Below, in pieces: positions 22,562 through 33,623 of a DNA stretch of 64,000 bases (positions are counted from its first letter, which is position 1; every line of letters starts with the position of its first letter). This stretch comes from Thinopyrum elongatum (taxonomy: Eukaryota > Streptophyta > Magnoliopsida > Poales > Poaceae). Location: contig CM022302.1 of the NCBI GenBank assembly GCA_011799875.1, forward strand, positions 103,729,230-103,793,229, in the 5' to 3' direction. The notes beneath the pieces are model-generated. The model did not search any database. It saw only the letters and a list, made by a program, of their open reading frames with translations, and was not told the origin of the DNA. Made by a program: the position numbers and the translations under genes.

Positions 22562-23332
22562 ATGGACCGACTGTTTCCACCTCGCCCTACGACGCAACTT
22601 GTGCTTCGCACCTGTGCTCGAGACGTCCCTGGATTTCCAGCTGTTCTGATCGCCCTCTTGATCAGGCTGGGATACCGCTGGTGCCCCGAGTACATGGTCT
22701 ACGAGGTTTATCATGAGTTCAACCAGGAGCAGTACTATGCTGATGTTCGCATCTACGATTAGCAGGATAACTCTGACACTGAGCTTCACCATTTTCACGG
22801 TATCGGCGTGACGATTGAGATGGCAGTCCATGATGCTGCTTACTCTGCTGTCGCACGACTTCGAGGACAGTTCAGTGCTGACTTGGATGCCTCTGAGTAT
22901 CGGTACATTCCGTATGCCCCTGCTGGAGATGCTACCGGGTACTACACAGCTGTTTGTGCCCCGTACGAGCCTCGTCGCTACGATCAGCGAGTTCTGATCC
23001 ACTATACTCAGGCTCTGGATCGCACTGTTCGTGCACTTGCTGTCGAGTTGTTTGCCACTCGAGCATGCTAGTACGAGGCTATGACACAGTTGCTACCAGC
23101 TGTTCGTGCAGGGATACATCCGGAGTACATTCTTTACCCGAGCAGGACTGAGATACCATCAGGGATCGTCTGGCCTGCTGTGGGAGGTCACACGCCTGCA
23201 CGTGGACCTCTTCTTTCATCTCGAGACCGGGTTCTGCATCAGAGTGCACATGGAGCGCAGGATCCTTCTGCGACGAACGTCCGTCGTCCGCACTTGCAGT
23301 TACCCCGTTTCAGTGGTCTTCTCCGACGTTGA
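22562..23332 (+). pseudogene. T2 copy 1 pre-gag ORF (ORF0), possible dsRNA-binding-like fold
   Basis: An ATG at 22562 directly follows a splice-acceptor-like CTCTATTTCAG. The frame reads MDRLFPPRPTTQLVLR, then RLGYRWCPEYMVYEVYHEF, YYADVRIYD, an in-frame TAG (22760), a HHFHGIGV block, MAVHDAAYSAVARLRG, and continues past a second TAG (about 23069, TAC in copy 2) to 23332. The strand pattern followed by G-x-G-x-T and an Ala-rich AVHDAAYSAVARL helix recalls a double-stranded-RNA-binding domain; this is a guess from pattern only. It lies between the PBS and gag, where extra ORFs are known in some plant Gypsy elements. Confidence 0.5.
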
Positions 23333-23574
23333 TGAAGCCTTTGCTATGTCACGTTGTGTACTTCCTTACCGCGTGCCTGCGCGCCGCCTAGCATGTCTAG
23401 CTTTTCAATTTGCGCCGTTGTGCTGCCCGATTGTAACCGACTATGTATGGATCTGTATGTCTTAATGACTACTTTTAGCATCTGTGCGCTATTTTAATAA
23501 CGTCGAGTTACATCATGTTTATTGTTAACCACTTGCATAAGCTACTGCTAAACTACCCCTGTTGAATTAGCAGG

Positions 23575-26500
23575 ATGGCTGACAACAATCCCCCACCGCC
23601 GCCACCACCTGATTACATGGCAGCGATGATGCAACAGTTTGAACTCAACCGCCAGTTTATGACGGGAATTATGCAGCAGTTCCCTCGTCCTGATGCTAAT
23701 CAGCAACCACTTTCCATCACCTTGCCAGAGTTTATGCGACTCGGCCCGTCCTTCTTCCGCAACACAGTCAACCCATTGGATGCAGATGACTGGCTGCGTG
23801 ACATCTCTTATGAAATGGAGTCCGCCGGTGTCACCCCTGCCAATTATGTCACCTTCGCGACATACCTTCTGAAAGGTCCTGCTTCACAATGGTGGGCCAC
23901 CCACCGACAGACTCTGCCACCTGGTACTGTCGTCACGTGGGCAGAATTCAAGATTGCTTTTCGTGCCCGCTACATTCCTCAGGCTGTCATAGCTCGGAAG
24001 AAGGCCGAGTTCCGAAGTCTCGTTCAGGGCAACAAAACTGTGGAAGTCTATCAGCGCGAGTTCCTTGATTTGTCTCGTTACGCTGAAGAGGACATTCCTA
24101 CTGTTGAACGAAGGCAGGAGAAGTTTCGTGAAGGACTGCATCATGACATTCAGTTAGCTCTGCTTGTCCAAGACTATCCTGATTTTGCCACCTTGGTGAA
24201 TAAAGCTATCATGGTTGAAACTGGTCTGAAGAAACACAAGGAAGCAACTAGACGCACCCGTGAGGCGGGCTCATCTTCGGGCTCGTTTTCCCAGAAGCGC
24301 CGCATCTGGATTCCTCAGAGCATGTACCGTCCAGCAGCTCCAGTGAACAGGCCCTCCTATGCTGCACCACGTCTGCCTCCTCCACCACCGAGGCAGCCTC
24401 TTCCAGCTCCAGCATTTCGAGCTACAGCACCTCGAGCTCTAGCACCCCGTCCTGACAATGGACTATGCTTCAAGTGTGGCCAGCCAGGTCACCGTGCTAG
24501 AGATTGTTCTCAGAATCAGAACCAACTGGCTCTTCCTTCTGCTGGCCGTGGTATTCCTCAACAGCGCAACTATAATGCCAGACCTTCTTATGGTCGTGGG
24601 CAGAGCTACCACGTCAATATGTCTGAAGCTCCGGATCAACCAGATACTGTGATGGGTACACTTCTTGTTAATTTAGTACCTGCAACTGTTTTATTTGTTT
24701 CAGGTGCATCGCATTCATTCATGTCAGAACAATTTGCACTCTTGCATGATGTTAAGTGTGAAACGCTACAACATCCGATAATAATAAACACTCCTGCGGG
24801 ACGATGCCGAACTTCCATATTCAGCCCCCGAGTTACTATTGAGGTGGAAGGGTTGCACTTTAATTCAAACCCCATTATCCTGTAATCTTCAAAGATTGAC
24901 CTTATACTGGGAATGGATTGGTTGAAGGCTCACTACGCCTCAATCAATTGTGCCACTAAAGTTGTTCACCTCCTGCACCCATCGAATGAGCTAGTGAATT
25001 ATCAAGCTCATCTCACTCAAAACGCTGAGGCACAAACTTATGCCTTGAATGCGTTGAATGCTTCTCCACTTGAGGGGATCGAGAATATCCCAGTTGTCTG
25101 TGACTTTCCGGATGTTTTTCTAGAAGAACTTCCAGGAATACCCCCTGCTAGAGCTGTCGAGTTTGTTATTGACTTGAAGCCTGGCACCACTCCTATTGCG
25201 AAGCGACCCTACAAAATGCATCCGCACCATCTTATCGAGCTTAAGGAAGAAATTGATAAATCCTTAAGGAAGGGTTTCATTCGCCCTAGTTCCTCTGCCT
25301 GGGGAGCACCTTCTCTCTTTGTTAAGAAGAAGGATGGAACTAACCGTCTGGTTCAAGATTATCGTCCTATCAACCAGGCGACTATCCAGAATAAATATCC
25401 GCTTCCCAGGATCAACGACTTATATGATCAACTTGCTGGATCCTCGGTGTTTTCTAAACTCGACTTGAGGTTGGGTTATCACCAGATCCGTGTCCGCGAA
25501 GAGGATATTCCCAAGACCGCATTCGTTACACGCTATGGATCCTATGAATACACCGTCATGTCATTTGCTCTGACGAATGCTCCAGCTACATTCTCCCGTT
25601 TGATGAATTATATATTCATGGATTACCTCGACAAGTTTGTCGTGGTATATCTGGATGACATCCTGGTATATTCGAAGAATAAGGAAGAACATGCCGAACA
25701 TCTTCGCCTTGTTCTGGAAAGACTTCGAGAGCACCAGCTATATGCTAAATACTCTAAGTGTGAATTCTGGCTTTCTGAGGTAATCTACCTTGGACATGTC
25801 ATCTCCAAGGATGGTATAGCCGTTAACCCAGAACGTGTTCAGGCTATTCTTGACTGGACCCATCCAAGGAATGTCAAGCAAGTCAGAAGTTTTCTCGGGC
25901 TTGCAAGTTATTGTCGCCGATTCATCGAGAATTTCTCCAAGATCGCCAAGCCCCTGACTAATCTGCTCCACAAAGGCGTTAAGTTTGAGTGGACAGACAA
26001 GTGTCAGGAAAGTTTTCAGACCCTCAAGGACAAGCTTACTTCTGCTCCAGTACTTGCTCCTCCTGATTCTCGCAAGGACTTTGTCATATATTGCGACGCC
26101 TCTCGTCAGGGATTAGGCTGCGTCCTAATGCAAGAGCGATGAGTAATTGCGTATGCTTCACGTCAATTGTGTCCACATGAAGAAAATTATCCAGTGCATG
26201 ATCTTGAACTTGCAGCAGTAATATATGCATTGAAGTTATGGCGACATTACCTTCTGGGCAATCAGTGTGAAATTTATACCGATCATCAGAGTCTGAAATA
26301 CTTGTTCACTCAACCGGATCTTAATCTCCGGCAACAACGATGGTTAGAAGCTATTGCGGATTATGACTGCGGAATCACATATACCCCGGGCAAGGCTAAT
26401 GTAATGGCCGATGCCCTGAGCCGCAAGTCATATTGCAACAACCTCATGGTTAGGCGAGCTCAACCTCGTCTTCACGCAGAACTGACTCAGCTGAATCTGC

Positions 26501-27987
26501 GAATTGTTCCCCAGGGTTCTCTTAATAACCTTGTGGTACAGCCAGACCTTCTGAACGCTGTTAAAGAAGCGCAAGCCAAAGATGCTGAAATTGACTTGAT
26601 GAAGAAAGAACTTCACCTTGAGAAGTACCGGGATTTCTCAGTTGCTGAAGATGGAACATTGTATTTTCGAGACCGCATTGTAGTACCCCGCTTCGAAATT
26701 ATGACTGATAAAGTTATGAAGGAAGCACATGATACACCGCTGTCTATCCATCCGGGTAGTACCAAGATGTATCGCGATCTTTGACAAAGGTACTGGTGGT
26801 CTAGAATGAAACAAGATATTGCTCGATATGTTGCTGAATGTGACGTTTGCCGTCGCGTGAAAGCAGAACATCAGAAACCTGCAGGAATTCTGCAACCACT
26901 TCCTATTCCTCTATGGAAGTGGGATAAAGTGCAGATGGACTTCATTACTGGTCTTCCCAAGTCTCAAAAGGGTCACAATGCCATTCTTGTCGTCGTTGAC
27001 CAACTCTCCAAGGTTGCTCATTTCCTACCTGTTAAGGAGACTATCACCGCTAGTCAACTAGCAGAGCTGTATATCTCCAGAATCGTTTCACTCCACGGTA
27101 TTCCGAAGGAGATCAGTTCGGACCGTGGCAATCTTTTCACGTCCAAGTTCTGGGAAAGTTTCCAAGAAGCTATGGGAACTCACATTACATGGAGTTCAGC
27201 TTATCATCCTCAATACCAAGGTTAAGTTGAGTGAGTTAACCAAGTGCTTGAAGATATGCTTCGAGCTTGTGTTATATCCTTCGGTAAGAAATGGGAGGAA
27301 TCTCTTCCATATGCCGAGTTCTCCTATAACAACAGCTATCAAGCCAGCTTGAAAATGGCCCCCTTCGAAGTTCTCTATGGTCGTAAATGTCGAACCCCTC
27401 TGAATTGGTCAGAAACTGGGGAACGACCTCTTGTTGGACCGGACATTATTCAGCATGCCGAAGAACAAGTCAGAATTGTCCGGGAAAATCTCAAGGCGGC
27501 CCAAGACCGTCAGAAAAGTAATTATGATCGCAAGCGATGGGGTGTGATCTATCAACCAGGTGATCAAGCTTATCTTCGCGTCACTCCGATGAAAGGCACC
27601 CGTCGTTTCGGAATCAAGGGCAAGCTAGCTCCTTGCTATATTGGTCCTTTCCGCATCGTGGCTAGACGTGGACATGTGGCATATAAATTGGAGTTGCCGC
27701 CACAGTTCTCTCATATTCATGATGTCTTCCACGTATCGCAACTTCGAAAGTGCTTCAAGGAATCTCTGCACCGTGCAGTGGATCACGAGATGCTTCAACT
27801 CCAAGATGACTTATCTTATAAGGAGCATCCTATCCGCATCCTCGACGAAGCTGAACGCCAAACTCGTCAGAAGACAACCAAGTTCCTGAAAGTTCAGTTG
27901 TCGAATCATACTGAAGATGAAGCCACTTGGGAACGCGTGGATCATCTTCAGGAAGAATATCCCGACCTTTTTCCGTCTACCTCCTAA
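23575..27987 (+). pseudogene. T2 copy 1 gag-pol polyprotein (four in-frame stops, protease Asp lost)
   Basis: The order is gag capsid ([29 protein letters not shown]), CCHC knuckle ([14 protein letters not shown]), protease, RT (YLDDILVYS), RNase H, integrase with HHCC and D-D-E, GPF, and a C-terminal chromodomain-like segment ending EEYPDLFPSTS. It is a single frame broken by TAA 24883, TGA 26140, TGA 26782 and TAA 27223. Residue 375, the catalytic Asp of the protease (DSGAS in copy 2), is Val. TGA 26140 is shared with copy 2. TGA 26782 is CGA in copy 2, consistent with deamination of methylated CpG. Non-functional. Confidence 0.92.
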
Positions 27988-28011
27988 ATTCTCGGGACGA
28001 GAATTTCTTTT

Positions 28012-28023
28012 AGAGGAGGAGAA
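28012..28023 (+). other. Polypurine tract, T2 copy 1
   Basis: AGAGGAGGAGAA lies two bases before LTR2 (TGTAACACCC at 28026), the expected plus-strand primer position. Confidence 0.82.
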
Positions 28024-28025
28024 CT

Positions 28026-31000
28026 TGTAACACCCCTTTGTAATAAGCACTGTGATACTCTGTTAATCTTTCCAAGTCATGATCATTAGCAGTGCCAAGT
28101 CATATGGGTTAATGATCCAAATCAAATTCAAACCTGAAAATCAACTCAAAATCCAAAGTGAACTATGGAGTTGTTCAAATCCTGATGGAAAAATGTTCAT
28201 AAATTGGCAAATAATCCAGGAACATTTATAAAACCATCATCAAAATATTTGGAGCTAGATAATTGGCTCAAACTATTTGAAACAACACCAAAACAGAATA
28301 TATAAATCCATTTAAATTCATTTCAAATTCAAATGGAGTCCAAATTCACTCAAACCAATTTTTGGTGATCAGGAATATTGCTTTGTATTAATTGGGTCAA
28401 CTCTCATACTTTATAGAAATGCTAAAGTGGCCTAAACATTATAGAACAGAAATGAAATAGAGAAAAGGAAAACAGAAAAGGAAAAAGGGGAAGATGGGCC
28501 ACTGTGCACTAGCCTAAGTGCACAGTACCTAGAGTACAGCCCACCAGGCCCATGTCGTCATCTCTCTCCTATGCGTGTCGCCGTCGCAGTGGGCGCGAGC
28601 GCGCGCGCCGGTCGCGCGCCGACACGCCGACGCCACCGACGCCCGGAGCCGACGAGGGGATAAGGCCGACGCCCCTCCACTCCTCCCTGGCATCTCCGTC
28701 ATTCTCCCCCTTCTCCTCTCGCTTGCTCCACCTCTCTTCCCTTCTCAGATCCAGTGGCCGAGCGCCCCTGTCACCGCGATCCGCCGCTGCCGTGGCCAAC
28801 GGCCTTCCCACCTCGTCTGAGTGTGCCTGGGAGGAGCGCCGTGGTCGACTACGCCTACCGAAGCAGCTGGAGGGAGCGGAGGAGCGCTGCTTCGTCCACG
28901 AGCTTCGTCTTCAACCTCGGGTCGCCGTTGTTCGTCCTCGTCCCCGGCGACGTCTCTGCGGCTCCTAAACTGTCACCGGGCCATCGTGCGCCTTCACTGT
29001 GAGCCACTCCTCCCTCCTCATCTCTCTGTGGCTCCGCACGCTCGCGCTAGCAGCTTCTCCACGCAAACCCGAGCCCGTCGCCGGCAAGCCTCCGGTGACC
29101 CAACGAGCTCGGGGTCGAGTCGAACGCACTCACCGCATCGCGTAGAACACGCCTAGGCCTCGCGCTCGAGCTGCTGCACGCCGTAGCTCCGTTTTCGTTG
29201 TAGACCCATATACGCCGCCACTTTTGCTCGTCGCTGGCGCCGTCTCCGGCCGAGTCCGGCTGCGCCACCGCCACCGTTCGACGCGGCATCTTCTGCTCGT
29301 TCGAACGAGACCAACCGCGGCCGATTTGATGGCCTGTAGGTGAAACCCGATGCCGGGCCGTGTCCTCCGCCGCGTCTGGAGGTCACCGGCGTCGAGTCGC
29401 CGGTCGCCGCCGACGTGGCGAGGCCGGGTCCCACCTCAGTGTGGCTGCCTGCGGGCCCATGGGGCCCCAGTTGACTGTGTTGACCCAGTCAACTGCTGAC
29501 TGGGCAACCCAGTGAGGCTGACACGCGGGCCCCACCACTTTTTAGATTAAGAAAAACATTTAAATAAATATAAACTGATTAATTAGGCTAATGTCTCACT
29601 GACATGTGGGGCCCACCCCTCTAATCACTCTATTAACTGAAATAATCCACTGTTAGTCTTAACAGAGACTGACATGTGGGTCACACTGGACCCACATGTC
29701 ATGTTTGACTGGTCAGCGACGCTGTTGACCACTGATGTCACAGTGACGTCATGCTGACATCATAATCCATTTTCTGTAAATAAATTAATTCCAGAAATTC
29801 AAATAATCTTTAAAAATTCATAACTTTTAAACCGTAGCTCAGATCGAAAAAGTTAAAACATGAAACTTGCTCAGAACGACGAGACGAGTCTGATCGTGCC
29901 GTCCGTTTCTTTGTCGGAACCCCCTACGTAGAAGAACTCGTAACTCCGGACCCGTATCCGGCAGATGAATAGTGCACACACATCGGTAAATAAATTCCAG
30001 AATAATTCTATAATAACTTAATTGACTTAGATGCATATTCAGGCAACCCTGCACTGCATCATAGCATAGCACGCACCGCGTTGCATCTATTTGCATTATG
30101 TTTACCTGTTTCTTCCCCTTCTTTCTCTCGGTAGACCCCGACGTTGACGTAGCTCCCGAGGCAGACACAGCTCAGGAGTACGACTACGTCCCCGACGACA
30201 CCACCGACGACCTTGCCCTTGCCCCCGAGCAAACAGGCAAGCACCCCCATTTTGAGCATTCCGATATCGCCTACTCTCTTCCCTCTTATGCTTGCATTAG
30301 ATGTTACTGCTGCTGTTGCTATCCTATATCTGTTGCATAGCCTGCTTATTTGTAACCTACTGTTGATACATGCCTGAACTCCTAAACTGTTTAGCTTAGG
30401 ATGGGTAGAGCCATATCAGAGACCCACTTGTCCCGACTGCCCCGCTGGATACTCAGAAGACCCGTCCAACGGGATCGAAGATCAGACCCGGGCACCGCAC
30501 GTCACTTCCCCCTAAGTTGCCCGACACTACTGGGTTACTATCACGTGCCGAGGGTGACACCTCTTTAGCACGTTTGATGTTAACCTTGTAGGTTAGTTAC
30601 TCGGTCGTGGTAAGCGAGGGTGAATCCTCCTACACCACCCCCGCTACCGACGCCGTCGCGCAACTCCTCAAGTGTGGACCTCGAGGGTGGTTCCTCTTTC
30701 GTTCACCTTGACGACAACATCGAGCGGGAATTCCATCGAGGGTGATTCCTCAGGATTCCCCTTGGTGTTAGACACACAGTTACTATTGATATTATGACTT
30801 GTACTGAACCATGTTACTAAAGACGGGTCGGCCCTGAGGGGTACCCGCGCGAGCTTAATGCGAAGTGATGAGGAGTCGGGTTGACCTGGATGGTGCCCGC
30901 GAGATAACACGAGGCGTGGCCGGGCATTCTTAGCCCATACTGCAAGTCCTCGAGACGGGGCGACGGGGTCACATCGATCGTGAGTCTCTGCTTGTATCCG

Positions 31001-32226
31001 CGCGATCCTAAACCACTAAACGGTTTGGATATTTGATCCGAGGGGCCTCTGGCCCGATAGCACTAACCATCACGTGGGCATAGTATGGGCGTTCTGCGTC
31101 GTATACTTCAGCCGGAGCTTAATAGACGTGAGCGACTGAGCGGCGCGCGCTGAATTGGACTGGTAACGCAACCGCGCTTGTATAAGGGGTTGCTAGGTCT
31201 GCTTTCAGCCGCCCACGCAACGCGCAGGAGTTCCCGGGGCGAAGGCCCAAGACCCCTGGGGGCATAGGTTAGTCCGGCGTGCTGACCTCTCTGTTAAGTA
31301 TTTGGTCGGGTTGCGGCGTATCGTTTGGCCGAGGGCGGGCATGACCCAGAAAGTGTGTCCGGCCGGAGTTAAGCGAGCGTGGTGGGTAACTTGGTGCACC
31401 CCTGCAGGGAAGAAACTTCTATCGATAGCCTGTCCTACGGTAACGGACACTCAGAGTTGTATCCCGATCGGTACAACTAGAACATGAGATGAGAACTGGA
31501 TAGTACGGCTCTGGGATTGCTTTCTCGTAGGGAGTCGAGAAAGGATCTCAGGTCGACGTTGATGATACTGCTACTATTTTACATTATGTTGATCTGTTCT
31601 CTTCTGATGCTGCAGGACTGCTGAAGATTGTTGAAGATGCTATTCTTCGATAGGACTAGGCTTTCCTCCTCTATTCTGGCATTTCTGCAGCCCAGTCCAC
31701 ATATACAGCCCCCTTTTGAAAATGTTGCATATGTAGTATAGATCCTTGCTTGCTGAGTACTTCAGATGAGTACTCACGTTTGCTTTATTTTCCTTTTTCC
31801 CCATATTCCATTCGATGCCACCAGACGTCGGAGCCCCGGAGCCAGATGCCCCCGTCGACGACCAGTACTACTATCAGCCTGGAGAGTACTACTACTACGA
31901 GATGCCCCCCGACGACCAGGAGTAGGATCGGAGGGTCCAGGGCAGGAGGCCTACGCCTTTCGATTGTAGCTTTTATTTTACCCCGCCTTTGGGAAGGCCT
32001 ATCTTTCTCTTTGTAATATATCTGTACCCAGATATCTGATGCTTCCGCTAACGCTTGTATGCCATCGAGCTATGTATTCGAGCCCTCGAGGCCCTGGCTT
32101 GTAATATTAAGCTTGTATGACTTTATTTATGTTTTAGAGTTGTGTTGTGATATCTTCAAGTGAGTCCTTAGGCTTGATCGTGCGCATTTGCGTGTATGAT
32201 TAGTGCACGATTAAGCCGGGGGCGTC
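28026..32226 (+). repeat. T2 LTR2 (middle LTR, mosaic)
   Basis: Starts TGTAACACCC and ends GGGGGCGTC with the same 11-nt deletion as LTR1. It has a private 15-bp deletion near 29073. Left of about 29400 it shares most variants with LTR3, right of it with LTR1, as expected for the product of unequal crossing-over. Confidence 0.9.
30135..31925 (+). other. T2 LTR2: exon-like pair (30135-30236, 31825-31925)
   Basis: Same arrangement as in LTR1, with CAG|GCAAGC at 30236/30237 and acceptor CCACCAG before 31825. The second segment is open to its TAG at 31923-31925, since the LTR1 TAG is CAG here. Confidence 0.42.
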
Positions 32227-32610
32227 TCAGAGCCGACTGCCTGTAGGAATCCCCCTATCCAATTCCTTGGCCGAAGTTGAGTCTAGTGGTCAAAAACTGT
32301 TTTATTAACTGGGCTGTGTGGCTTACGGGCCCACGTCGCCAATTGGGTGGTATTAGGATCTTTTATTCCTCGTCTATGCTCTGGGACTCTAATCTCTCTT
32401 CTAATCCGGGTTTAATAAAATTACTAACACCGACATTTAGGATCACGTAATTCCTATCCTCCCGGAGAGCTGGATTCAGTGCGATTTCCTTGACTTTGAT
32501 CTGATTAGTCTGATAATCATTTTCCTTTCCATTGTTTTGTTTAACCTTTCCTTTTGAGATCGGTTATATTTCTCAATGTCCTATGACAATCCTGAACTTC
32601 TCTATTTCAG

Positions 32611-33381
32611 ATGGACCGACTGTTTCCACCTCGCCCTACGACGCAACTTGTGCTTCGCACCTGTGCTCGAGACGTCCCTGGATTTCCAGCTGTTCTGATC
32701 GCCATCTTGCTCAGGCTGGGATACCGCTGGTGCCCCAAGTACATGGTCTACGAGGTTTATCGTGAGTTCAACCAGGAGCAGTACTATGCTGATGTTCGCA
32801 TCTACGATTAGCAGGATAACTCTGACACTGAGCTTCACCGTTTTCACGGTATCGGCGTGACGATTGAGATGGCAGTCCATGATGCTGCTTACTCTGCTGT
32901 CGCACGACTTCGAGGACAGTTCAGTGCTGACTTGGATGCCTCTGAGTATCGGTACATTCCGTATGCCCCTGCTGGAGATGCTACCGGGTACTACACAGCT
33001 GTTTGTGCCCCGTACGAGCCTCGTCGCTACGATCAGCGAGTTCTGATCCACTATACTCAGGCTCTGGATTGCACTGTTCGTGCACTTGCTGTCGAGTTGT
33101 TTGCCACTCGAGCATGCTACTACGAGGCTATGACACAGTTGCTACCAGCTGTTCGTGCAGGGATACATCCGGAGTACATTCTTTACCCGAGCAGGACTGA
33201 GATACCATCAGGGATCGTCTGGCCTGCTGTGGGAGGTCACACGCCTGCACGTGGACCTCTTCTTTCATCTCGAGACCGGGTTCTGCATCAGAGTGCACAT
33301 GGAGCGCAGGATCCTTCTGCGACGAACGTCCGTCGTCCGCACTTGCAGTTACCCCGTTTCAGTGGTCTTCTCCGACGTTGA
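32611..33381 (+). pseudogene. T2 copy 2 pre-gag ORF (ORF0)
   Basis: Same ORF as in copy 1. It shares the early TAG (32809-32811) but has TAC in place of the second stop, so the frame is open for 190 codons from that TAG to the TGA at 33379. The shared TAG is either an old nonsense change or the ORF is read in two parts; a start downstream of it is possible but has no good ATG context. Confidence 0.5.
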
Positions 33382-33623
33382 TGAAGCCTTTGCTATGTCA
33401 CGTTGTGTACTTCCTTACCGCGTGCCTGCGCGCCGCCTAGCATGTCTAGCTTTTCAATTTGCGCCGTTGTGCTGCCCGATTGTAACCGACTATGTATGGA
33501 TCTGTATGTCTTAATGACTACTTTTAGCATCTGTGCGCTATTTTAATAACGTCGAGTTACATCATGTTTATTGTTAACCACTTGCATAAGCTACTGCTAA
33601 ACTACCCCTGTTGAATTAGCAGG

